14,996 nucleotides of DNA from Parcubacteria group bacterium CG08_land_8_20_14_0_20_43_9 (GTDB lineage: Bacteria; Patescibacteriota; Minisyncoccia; Minisyncoccales; PEYH01). The stretch spans positions 1 to 14,996 of the forward strand of contig PEYH01000044.1 of the NCBI GenBank assembly GCA_002774465.1. Direction: 5' to 3'. Positions 1 to 6,684 of this stretch are shown one piece after another. The first letter of the stretch is position 1, and each line of letters opens with the position of its first letter. The notes beneath the pieces are model-generated. The model saw only the letters and a program-made list of their open reading frames with translations, did not search any database and was not told the origin of the DNA. Both the position numbers and the translations under genes were made by a program.

Positions 1-1
1 T

Positions 2-64
2 GACAGACACGAAAAATGGATTCAGCAAATTGCTGGAAAATTGGATATAAAATTGAGTTATTAG
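2..64 (+). CDS. Possible C-terminal tail of an upstream gene (partial)
   Basis: An open frame enters from the left edge at base 2 and ends at TAG 62-64, giving about 20 residues (start DRHEKW, end DIKLSY). The peptide is amphipathic and protein-like, and a hairpin terminator begins 17 bases after the stop, which is what the end of a gene should look like. A second frame (from base 3, TAA at 48-50) is also open, so the frame is not certain. The product cannot be identified from so short a tail. Confidence 0.3.
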   Translation, partial: DRHEKWIQQIAGKLDIKLSY

Positions 65-81
65 AATCTAAAACTAAAAAC

Positions 82-104
82 AAATCCGCCGCCAGGCGGA
101 TTTT
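82..104 (+). terminator. Hairpin terminator after the leftmost gene
   Basis: A perfect 9-bp stem (AAATCCGCC at 82-90, GGCGGATTT at 95-103) closes a GCCA loop. The 3' arm ends in TTTT and the 5' arm is preceded by A-rich sequence, so it could work in both directions. It separates the left-edge coding tail from the promoter at 107-133. Confidence 0.7.
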
Positions 105-133
105 GCTTTACTTTCTTATCAAAACACTATAAT
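103..133 (+). promoter_or_regulatory. Sigma70-type promoter of the small G+C-rich transcript
   Basis: A consensus -10 box TATAAT lies at 128-133. The -35 is weaker: TTTACT at 107-112 (15-base spacer) or TTGCTT at 103-108 (19-base spacer). Transcription should start near 140, giving an RNA of about 290 bases that ends at the terminator at 404-432. Confidence 0.55.
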
Positions 134-152
134 CTGAAAACAGAACAAAGGC

Positions 153-187
153 CCTCGCGAAAGGAGGTAGGAGAAGTCCGCCCTGCC
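153..187 (+). promoter_or_regulatory. Strong SD inside competing RNA hairpins
   Basis: AAGGAGGT (161-168) is the strongest ribosome-binding sequence in the window, followed by a second one, AGGAG (169-173). CCTC 153-156 can pair with GAGG 164-167 (bulged G157, then C158-G163 closing a GAAA tetraloop), which would hide the SD. Alternatively GGTAGG 166-171 can pair with CCTGCC 182-187 (one G-U pair), hiding the possible CTG start. The two pairings are mutually exclusive. Pairing is seen by eye only; no folding was computed. Confidence 0.35.
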
Positions 188-380
188 ACAGCCGCCAACC
201 ACGCACTGTCCCGTCCACCCAAAAGTGGAGTTGATGGGCGATTCCCCTGATTTTTGGGGAAGACCAAATGCGGGCTACTGTCCGGTTTGCAACAATTACT
301 ACCGCTACGACACGGGCAAGCCCGTATGGAGCAAGCGGGACAAGTTCTGGGCTCGCGTCTTTGGGCGCGCTCTCATCTGA
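183..380 (+). CDS. Putative small zinc-ribbon protein, start uncertain
   Basis: This open frame runs from 171 (after TAG 168-170) to TGA 378-380. It reads like a real protein: CPVH, then about 25 residues later CPVC, followed by an aromatic, basic tail (motifs NNYYRY, KPVWSK, FWARVFGRALI). CxxH plus CxxC is a plausible single zinc site. The stop lies 24 bases before a strong terminator, as expected for a one-gene unit. The problem is the start: no ATG, GTG or TTG follows the SD. CTG 183 is 9 bases after AGGAG and would give 65 residues. The first ordinary starts are GTG 225, TTG 231 and ATG 234 (48 residues), which would lose the CPVH half of the site. Codons favour G/C endings (AAG over AAA), unlike the neighbours, which suggests high expression, transfer, or that the locus is really a structured RNA. 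I do not recognise the family. Confidence 0.5.
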   Translation: MPQPPTTHCPVHPKVELMGDSPDFWGRPNAGYCPVCNNYYRYDTGKPVWSKRDKFWARVFGRALI

Positions 381-403
381 AGCGCACTACAAAGTCCGTC
401 GAT

Positions 404-432
404 GGGTGTCGAAAACCGGCACCCTTTTTTTT
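404..432 (+). terminator. Rho-independent terminator of the small transcript
   Basis: GGGTGTCG (404-411) pairs with CGGCACCC (417-424) around an AAAAC loop (8 bp, one U-G pair), directly followed by eight T residues (425-432). It is a textbook intrinsic terminator and the strongest in the window. It fixes the 3' end of the unit starting near 140. Confidence 0.85.
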
Positions 433-454
433 AAAAACCGCATAGGCGGTTTTT
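433..454. terminator. Second hairpin, probably bidirectional terminator
   Basis: A perfect 9-bp inverted repeat (AAAAACCGC 433-441, GCGGTTTTT 446-454) encloses ATAG, with A-rich and T-rich flanks, so it can terminate on either strand. It sits right after the first terminator and just before the promoter of the acyl-CoA synthetase operon, insulating the two units. Confidence 0.65.
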
Positions 455-455
455 G

Positions 456-484
456 TTTTCAATTTTGAAAATATGGGATACAAT
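456..484 (+). promoter_or_regulatory. Putative promoter of the metabolic operon, near-leaderless
   Basis: The candidate -10 is TACAAT (479-484) and the -35 is TTTTCA (456-461), with a 17-base spacer. The predicted start near 491 is only a few bases ahead of ATG 493, so the mRNA would be nearly leaderless. Both boxes are imperfect. Confidence 0.4.
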
Positions 485-492
485 GATTGAAT

Positions 493-2484
493 ATGCTTTT
501 GGGATTCGGGGAAACAAATAATCTGCTGGCGAAATACAAAATTCCGCAGGCAAAAGCAAAAATCGTTAAAACGAAAAACGAGGCGGTTTCTTTTGCAAAA
601 CAAAACGGATTTCCGGCCGTCCTGAAAATATTTTCTCCAAAAATAATCCACAAGACAGACATTGGAGGGGTGATTGTGGATATTAAAGACGAAAAAGAAC
701 TCCTAATTGCTTGGGCGAAGATTGAAAAAATCGCCAAAGCCAAAAAAACCGAAATTCTCATACAAAAAATGATTACCGGCGAGCAGATTATTATCGGAGC
801 CAAGAGGGATTCTGTATTCGGCCCCATAATTGCCTTTGGTCTTGGCGGCATTTTCACAGAAGTGTTAAAAGATGTTTCTTTCCGGCTGGCTCCCATCACC
901 CGCAAAGAAGCAAGGCAGATGACAGGGGAAATCAAAGGAGTTGAAATCCTTAAGGGTTTTCGCGGGAAAGAGCCGGTCAATCTCCTGAAATTAGAAAGTA
1001 TTTTATTATCCCTTTCTTCTATAATTTCCAATGAAAAACAAATTAGAGAAATTGACCTTAATCCGGTAATCGCCAATAAAAAAGAGGCGCTGGTTATTGA
1101 CGCCAAAATTATCTCAAGGGCCCGCCTTGCTGACGTCCAACAGAACCTTGCGGCCGTTGGTTTAAAAAAATTAGATTATCTTTTTAATCCCGAAACAATC
1201 GCTGTAATCGGCGCCACTGACCGGCCCGGCTCGGTTGGCCGGGGATTGGTAAAAAATTTGCTTGCCGCCAGAAGAGGGAGGAAAATTTGCCTGATAAATC
1301 CTAACAGAAAAAAGGTTTTTGGCATCAAAACTTTGCCGTCTGTCTTGGCGGCAAAAGGACAAATAGATTTGGCAGTTATCGCTGTGCCGGCGCAAATCGT
1401 GCCGAAAATAACTGAAGAATGCGTCCAAAAAGGGGTAAAATCCGTTGTCATTATTTCTTCCGGATTTGCTGAAATGGGACGAAAAGGCGCCCTTCTGCAG
1501 GATAAGGTAAAACAGGCCTTAAGCCGCGCCAAGATAGCGTTTGTAGGGCCTAATTGCTTGGGCGTTTTAAGGCCCCCTACCGGGCTTAACGCCTCTTTTG
1601 CGCCCTTGACGCCGAACAGGGGGGATATCACCCTGATATCCCAATCCGGAGCCCTTATAGACGCTATTATCGACGCTTCTTCCGGCAAATCACATAGTTT
1701 TTCAGCCCTCATTTCTTCTGGCAATGAGGCCGGGCTGACCTTGGTCGACTTCTTGAATTGGGCAAAAAATGACCCTGAAACAAAGGTCATTGCCCTGTAT
1801 TTTGAGGGCCTGAAAAACGGCCGGCGATTTTTTGAGGCAGTTAAAAGTATCCGCAAGCCAATAGTGGTTCTAAAGGGAGGAAAAACAAAGGCAACTCGCA
1901 GAGCGGTTGGCTCTCACACGGGCGCTTTGGCTGGCCAGGCGGAAATTTACTCTGCCGCCTTTAATCAGGCCGGACTGATTGAAGTTGACTCCATAGAACA
2001 GATCTTGAACGTTTCCAAAGCGTTAAGCTGGCAGCCAAGATGCAAAAACGGAATAGCTATAGTTTCCAACGGCGGGGGCGCGGCTATTTTAACCGCTGAC
2101 TATTGCAGTAAAAATAATATTGATTTGCCGAGACCCGCTTTCAAAATGCCTGACCGATGGTCGCAAAACAATCCTTTGGATATTATCGGCGACGCCGCAA
2201 CCAAAGATTACGAATTGGCCGTCAACTCAATGTTAAAACAAAAAAATGTCCATGGATTGATTGTTCTGCAAACAGTTCAAATAATGACTAAGTCCGTGGA
2301 AAATGCTAAAATTGTTATTGAAGCAAAAAAAAGGTTCAAGAACAAGCCGATTGTTACCGCTTTTCTGGGAGAAAAAAGCATTAAAAAAGCGGTCAAATTA
2401 TTGGAGAAAAACAAAATTCCCAATTATTCAGACCCCTTGGAAGCAGTGGAGGCGATGAAGGCGTTAGTAAGAACGGCTAAATAA
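493..2484 (+). CDS. ADP-forming acetyl/acyl-CoA synthetase, beta-alpha fusion
   Basis: The enzyme converts acyl-CoA (typically acetyl-CoA), ADP and phosphate to the acid, CoA and ATP, a substrate-level ATP-making step in fermentation. The N-terminal ~215 residues are an ATP-grasp (beta) domain with HKTDIGGV, FGLGGIFTEVLKDV and EIDLNPV. From about residue 225 come the CoA-binding Rossmann domain (AVIGATDRPGSVG), then the ligase domains with GPNCLG, ISQSGA, SSGNEA and SHTGALAG. The His of SHTGALAG fits the catalytic phospho-His, and that of HKTD the ATP-grasp His. Both halves look complete. The usual fused order is alpha then beta; here it is reversed. ATG 493 (663 residues) is preferred because the likely promoter places the RNA start near 491; TTG 487 is in frame and would add two residues. 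The substrate (acetate or a longer or branched acid) cannot be told from sequence. It is the first gene of the operon, 23 bases before ppsA. Confidence 0.9.
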   Translation: MLLGFGETNNLLAKYKIPQAKAKIVKTKNEAVSFAKQNGFPAVLKIFSPKIIHKTDIGGVIVDIKDEKELLIAWAKIEKIAKAKKTEILIQKMITGEQIIIGAKRDSVFGPIIAFGLGGIFTEVLKDVSFRLAPITRKEARQMTGEIKGVEILKGFRGKEPVNLLKLESILLSLSSIISNEKQIREIDLNPVIANKKEALVIDAKIISRARLADVQQNLAAVGLKKLDYLFNPETIAVIGATDRPGSVGRGLVKNLLAARRGRKICLINPNRKKVFGIKTLPSVLAAKGQIDLAVIAVPAQIVPKITEECVQKGVKSVVIISSGFAEMGRKGALLQDKVKQALSRAKIAFVGPNCLGVLRPPTGLNASFAPLTPNRGDITLISQSGALIDAIIDASSGKSHSFSALISSGNEAGLTLVDFLNWAKNDPETKVIALYFEGLKNGRRFFEAVKSIRKPIVVLKGGKTKATRRAVGSHTGALAGQAEIYSAAFNQAGLIEVDSIEQILNVSKALSWQPRCKNGIAIVSNGGGAAILTADYCSKNNIDLPRPAFKMPDRWSQNNPLDIIGDAATKDYELAVNSMLKQKNVHGLIVLQTVQIMTKSVENAKIVIEAKKRFKNKPIVTAFLGEKSIKKAVKLLEKNKIPNYSDPLEAVEAMKALVRTAK

Positions 2485-2507
2485 GAAAATCATTTTGATT
2501 TATCAAT

Positions 2508-4895
2508 ATGCTTAAAAAATACATTGTTTGGTTCAAGAATATCGGCATAAAGGACGTCCCCTTGGTGGGCGGCAAAAATGCTTCACTCGGAGAAATGTTC
2601 AGACATTTGGTTCCGGAAGGAATAAATATCCCCAACGGCTTTGCCCTTACCTCCCGCGCCTATTTCCTTTTTTTGAAAGAAACCGGGGTTTATGACCGGT
2701 TAAAAGAAGTTTTCAAAAGTTACAAACCCAATGACATTAATAATCTGCAAGCAACCGGCAAAAAATGCAGGGAACTGATTTTGGGCGCGGAAATCCCGGA
2801 AAAATTGAAAAGAAAGATTGTAAAATATTACAAAAAACTTTGCCAAATCTACAAGGAAAAAGATATCGCGGTGGCAGTGCGCAGTTCCGCGACTGCGGAA
2901 GACCTTCCAGCCGCGAGTTTCGCGGGTCAACAAGAAACATATTTGAACATTAAAGGGGAACAGGAGGTTCTGAAAGCGGTAAAAAAATGCGTGTCGTCTC
3001 TTTTCACTGACCGGGCCATTGCTTACAGGCAGGAAAAGGGCTTTGACCATTTGCAGATTGCCCTGTCTGTGGGAGTGCAAAAAATGGTCAATTCCGGAAT
3101 CGGCTCCTCTGGCGTGATGTTCACCTTGGATACGGAAACCGGCTTCCCCGGCGTGGTTTTAATCAATTCCATCTGGGGAGTGGGGGAAATGATTGTCAAA
3201 GGGAAAATTACCCCTGATGAGTTTTTCGTCTTTAAGCCGACTCTTAAAGAGAGTTATAAATCAATAATTGTAAAAAACCTCGGCAGAAAAACCAAAAAGC
3301 TCGTTTACGGCGCCAAGGGCGGGCTGAAAGAAGTTTCGGTCAAAAGAGAACAGCAATTAAAATTTTCTTTGTCCGACAGCGATATTCTGACTTTGGCAAA
3401 ATGGGCGTGCAAAATTGAGGATTACTACTCCGGCCTGAATAAAAAATGGATGCCCCAGGATTTGGAATGGGCCAAAGACGGGAAAACCGGGAAACTTTTT
3501 ATCGTTCAATCAAGGCCGGAAACAGTTCATCGCTCTGAAGCAAAAACAATTTATACCGAATATTCCATCAGCGCCAAAACAGAGCCGGTTCTCAAAGGCA
3601 TTGCTATCGGCGATAAAATAGGCGAGGGCAAGGCGCGAATAATTTTTGATGTAAAGAAGATGAATGAATTTAAGAAAGGGGAGATTTTGGTCACCAAAAT
3701 GACCGACCCTGATTGGGTGCCGGTTATGCAAATGGCTTCGGCTATCGTTACGGACGAGGGCTCAAAAACCGCTCATGCCGCAATTGTCAGCAGAGAATTG
3801 GGAATACCCTGCATTGTCGGCACTGAAAAAGCGACCAAGGTTTTGAAAACAGGACAATACATAACAGTTGATTGCACCCAGGGGCTGAAGGGAAGAATCT
3901 TCCTTGGCAAAGTTCCTTATCAAGTCAAAGAATATAATCTTAAAAAGGTGCCGAAAACCAAAGTAAAGATAAGCGTTAATATCGGGGCGCCGGAACTGGC
4001 TTTCAAAACATCTTTCCTGCCGGTGCAGGGAGTGGGCTTGGCGCGGGAAGAGTTCATTATTGCCCAAAAAATCAAATGCCATCCAATGGCCCTGTATAAT
4101 TTTAACAAATTAAAGGATAAAAAAATAAAAAAGCAGATAGAAGAAATAACCGTGGAGCATAAAGACAAAAAAGAATATTTCGTCAAAGAACTGGCCGAGG
4201 GCGTCGGGCAAATCGCCGCCGCCTTTTATCCGCGGGAAGTCATCGTCAGATTCTCCGATTTTAAGACCAATGAATACGCCCAGCTGATAGGCGGACAGCA
4301 ATACGAGCCGATTGAGGAAAATCCCATGCTCGGCTGGCGGGGCGCTTCGCGTTATTATGATGAAAGATTCGTGCCTGCTTTCAATATGGAATGCGAGGCC
4401 ATTAAAAGGGTCAGGGATGTCTTCGGACTGAAAAATGTTTCTGTGATGGTCCCATTCTGCCGGACGCCCGAAGAAGGGGCGAAAGTCATTGATTTAATGA
4501 ACAAATTCGGGCTTAGCCAAGGGGAACAAGGACTAAAGGTTTATGTGATGTGCGAAATCCCGTCTAACGTAATCTTAGCTGATAAATTTTTGGATATTTT
4601 TGACGGAATGAGCATCGGTTCCAATGATTTGACTCAATTAACAGTAGGGATGGACAGGGATAACTCCCAGATTGCGCATATTGCCGACGAGAGAAACGAA
4701 GCGGTCAAAGAATCCCTGAAAATCGTGATAAGGAAATGCCGGGAAAGGAAAAAATATGTCGGCATCTGCGGGGAGGCGCCGTCCACTTTCTCTGATTTTG
4801 CGGAATTTTTGGCAAAAGAGGGGATTGAATCAATGTCTCTAAGCCCTGACGCAGTAGTCAAGACATTGGTTAATTTGAAAGATAAAAAACAATAA
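2508..4895 (+). CDS. ppsA: Phosphoenolpyruvate synthase (pyruvate, water dikinase)
   Basis: It interconverts pyruvate + ATP + water with PEP + AMP + phosphate in the cytoplasm. At 795 residues it is normal length (E. coli PpsA is 792). Domains in order: N-terminal ATP-binding domain (GGKNASLGEM at about 22-31, RSSATAEDLP, VQSRPET), the swivelling phospho-His domain with KTAHAAIVSRELGIP (catalytic H423), and the C-terminal PEP/pyruvate barrel ending in GICGEAPS (C754, matching the catalytic Cys of the family). All key residues are present. The start ATG has no SD and lies 23 bases after the acyl-CoA synthetase stop. In the usual direction it serves gluconeogenesis. Beside an ATP-forming acyl-CoA synthetase it might instead run towards pyruvate and ATP in place of pyruvate kinase, which is inference. 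PPDK is less likely because the length and motifs fit PpsA. Confidence 0.95.
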   Translation: MLKKYIVWFKNIGIKDVPLVGGKNASLGEMFRHLVPEGINIPNGFALTSRAYFLFLKETGVYDRLKEVFKSYKPNDINNLQATGKKCRELILGAEIPEKLKRKIVKYYKKLCQIYKEKDIAVAVRSSATAEDLPAASFAGQQETYLNIKGEQEVLKAVKKCVSSLFTDRAIAYRQEKGFDHLQIALSVGVQKMVNSGIGSSGVMFTLDTETGFPGVVLINSIWGVGEMIVKGKITPDEFFVFKPTLKESYKSIIVKNLGRKTKKLVYGAKGGLKEVSVKREQQLKFSLSDSDILTLAKWACKIEDYYSGLNKKWMPQDLEWAKDGKTGKLFIVQSRPETVHRSEAKTIYTEYSISAKTEPVLKGIAIGDKIGEGKARIIFDVKKMNEFKKGEILVTKMTDPDWVPVMQMASAIVTDEGSKTAHAAIVSRELGIPCIVGTEKATKVLKTGQYITVDCTQGLKGRIFLGKVPYQVKEYNLKKVPKTKVKISVNIGAPELAFKTSFLPVQGVGLAREEFIIAQKIKCHPMALYNFNKLKDKKIKKQIEEITVEHKDKKEYFVKELAEGVGQIAAAFYPREVIVRFSDFKTNEYAQLIGGQQYEPIEENPMLGWRGASRYYDERFVPAFNMECEAIKRVRDVFGLKNVSVMVPFCRTPEEGAKVIDLMNKFGLSQGEQGLKVYVMCEIPSNVILADKFLDIFDGMSIGSNDLTQLTVGMDRDNSQIAHIADERNEAVKESLKIVIRKCRERKKYVGICGEAPSTFSDFAEFLAKEGIESMSLSPDAVVKTLVNLKDKKQ

Positions 4896-4901
4896 GAGAG
4901 T

Positions 4902-5846
4902 ATGAATAAATACGATGTGATAACATTCGGGTCTGCCAGCGAAGATATCTTTATTTTCTCCAAAGAATTTTTTGACAAAAAATTCTGCTTTCCTTTGGGG
5001 GACAAGATAGAAGTGGAAAAATTAGTTATCCGCACCGGAGGAGGGGGGACCAATGCCGCCGCAACTTTTGCTTTGCAGGACCTGAAAACGGCTTTCTGCG
5101 GCAGTGTGGGCAAGGACTATGCGGGATTTTCCGTGCTCTTGGATTTAAGAAGATATAAAATATCAACAGAATTTTTGAGTTCTCTGGCTGGCAAAACGAC
5201 AAACCATTCCGTGATTCTTAGTAAAAAGGAAAAAGGCAAGGTTATTCTGGCTTACCGAGACGCTTCAAATTATGTTCCCAAAAATTTCAATCTTAATAAA
5301 TTGAGGGCGGACTGGTTTTATTTAGCCCCCCTTTCGGGCGAAGGCGCCAGAAAAACAAAACAAATAATTGATTTTGCTTATAAAAATAAGATAAGAGTGG
5401 CTTTCAATCCGGGCAAAGAGCAAATTGAGCTGGACAAAAAGGACATTACAAAGATTTTGCCCAAGATTGATGTTTTATTGACAAATAAAAAAGAAACAGA
5501 ATTGATTTTCGGACGCCAAAAAATAGAAGATATTTTCCGCCAAATAAAGCCATACTTAAAAGGATTATTCGTGACTGGCGGAGGACCTGGCTTAATGGCT
5601 TTTGACGGCCGCTTTGTTTATAAAGGAGAGGCCTTAAGAAGTAAAATCGCTGATTTGACCGGAGCAGGTGACGCCTTTGGCTCCGGACTGGTAACCGGGT
5701 TAATCAAGAAAATGGGAGTAGGCGAGGCCATTCAGCTCGGAAGCGCCAATACTGCCGCCTGCGTCAGCCAATGGGGGGCTAAGAACGGATTGTTAAAGGC
5801 GGGGCAAAAATACCGCAAAATTAAGATTGAAAAATATGAGCTCTAA
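4902..5846 (+). CDS. PfkB-family (ribokinase-like) sugar kinase
   Basis: This is an ATP-dependent kinase of a sugar, sugar phosphate or nucleoside. At 314 residues it has both signatures of the family: the N-terminal glycine-rich region GGGGTNAA (46-53), followed by CGSVGKDYAG, and the C-terminal DLTGAGDAFGSG with catalytic base D257. TNKKETE in the middle matches the conserved Asn/Glu region. The start ATG follows AAGAGAG, one of the few SD-like sequences in the operon, 6 bases after ppsA. Its end overlaps the aldolase gene by 11 bases, implying coupled expression. Position directly before fructose-bisphosphate aldolase makes a phosphofructokinase role attractive. Ribokinase, a nucleoside kinase or ribose-1-phosphate kinase are equally allowed by the motifs; substrate specificity cannot be read from the sequence. 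Confidence 0.9.
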   Translation: MNKYDVITFGSASEDIFIFSKEFFDKKFCFPLGDKIEVEKLVIRTGGGGTNAAATFALQDLKTAFCGSVGKDYAGFSVLLDLRRYKISTEFLSSLAGKTTNHSVILSKKEKGKVILAYRDASNYVPKNFNLNKLRADWFYLAPLSGEGARKTKQIIDFAYKNKIRVAFNPGKEQIELDKKDITKILPKIDVLLTNKKETELIFGRQKIEDIFRQIKPYLKGLFVTGGGPGLMAFDGRFVYKGEALRSKIADLTGAGDAFGSGLVTGLIKKMGVGEAIQLGSANTAACVSQWGAKNGLLKAGQKYRKIKIEKYEL

Positions 5847-6684
5847 GAACAAATCCCTTAAATATTTTTTGCAGAAAGCCCGGAAAGAAAAGCGGGCGAT
5901 AGGGCAATTCAACTTTTCCACCATCACCCAATTCAACGGGATATTCGGGGCCATTCGCGAGCATAAGGTTCCCGTGATATTCGGGACGAGCGAAAGCGAG
6001 GCGGCATTTCTGGGGATTGAAGGAATTGCTGATTTTATGAAGAATTTCAAAAAATCTTATCCTCATATTTTCCTGCATTTAGACCATGGGAAAAATATAA
6101 ATGTCATCAAAAAAGCCATTCAATCCGGATATGATTCCATTCATTTTGACGGCTCGGGCTTGAAATTTGAGGAAAACATAAAGCAGGCGAGAAAAATCGT
6201 TGAATCCGCGCACAAAAAAGGAATTTTAGTGGAAGGCGAGATAAAATCAATCAAAGGAGGTTCAGAGGTTCATAACAAAAATTTTAAAATAGACGAATCC
6301 TTTTATGAGGACATAGAGAAAGCGAAAGAATTTGTCAAAACCACCGGGATTGATTCTTTGGCAATAAATATCGGCAATGTTCACGGAACTTACCGAAACA
6401 AGATACGATTAAATATTGATTTATTGAAAAAAATCAACAAAGAACTTAATGTCTTTTTGGTTCTGCACGGCGGGTCCGGGACAGATGACAGTGACATTAA
6501 AAAAGCCGTTAAAAACGGAATAGTGAAAGTAAACATCAATACTGAATTGAGGGAGGTCTGGAAAAAATCAATGCTAAGGCATTTGAAAAAATCAACCTTC
6601 AAGCCCTATGAAATCCTGCCTTTTGTGATAAAAGATATTCAGGATAAAGTGGAAGAAAAAATCAAATTATTCAATAATCAATAA
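5836..6684 (+). CDS. fba: Class II fructose-bisphosphate aldolase
   Basis: It cleaves fructose 1,6-bisphosphate to dihydroxyacetone phosphate and glyceraldehyde 3-phosphate using a divalent metal, normally zinc. Visible family motifs: GQFNFST near the N-terminus, HLDHG with catalytic D83 and metal ligand H84, VEGEI (E133, E135), NIGNVHGTY with H183, LHGGSG with H211, and VNINTELR for phosphate binding. The 282 residues are typical. ATG 5836 is chosen over the in-frame TTG 5827; neither has an SD, and ATG 5836 sits inside the last codons of the kinase gene, so re-initiation is likely. trpS begins at the base after the stop codon. Tagatose-bisphosphate or 6-phospho-5-dehydro-2-deoxygluconate aldolase activity is possible within this superfamily, but the glycolytic neighbours favour fructose bisphosphate. 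Confidence 0.93.
   Translation: MSSKNKSLKYFLQKARKEKRAIGQFNFSTITQFNGIFGAIREHKVPVIFGTSESEAAFLGIEGIADFMKNFKKSYPHIFLHLDHGKNINVIKKAIQSGYDSIHFDGSGLKFEENIKQARKIVESAHKKGILVEGEIKSIKGGSEVHNKNFKIDESFYEDIEKAKEFVKTTGIDSLAINIGNVHGTYRNKIRLNIDLLKKINKELNVFLVLHGGSGTDDSDIKKAVKNGIVKVNINTELREVWKKSMLRHLKKSTFKPYEILPFVIKDIQDKVEEKIKLFNNQ

Noticed and set aside
160..430. RNase P RNA, because GGAGAAGTCCG resembles its conserved GGAAAGTCC element
   Set aside because: The other conserved RNase P regions (GGTGCGGTAAGAGC-like core, ACAGAA near the 3' end) are absent and the unit is too short.
254..468. Two overlapping + strand frames (254-445 and 268-468) in the left intergenic region
   Set aside because: Both run through the strong terminator at 404-432 and encode its T-tract; the third frame (171-380) stops before it and reads like a real protein.
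459..1106. Long minus-strand open frame of 215 codons
   Set aside because: It lies fully opposite the ATP-grasp domain of the acyl-CoA synthetase, has no recognisable motif and crosses the intergenic hairpin; a shadow frame.
2495..2506. Inverted repeat TTGATttATCAA before ppsA as an operator
   Set aside because: Five-base arms in A+T-rich DNA inside an operon are easily chance; no promoter accompanies it.
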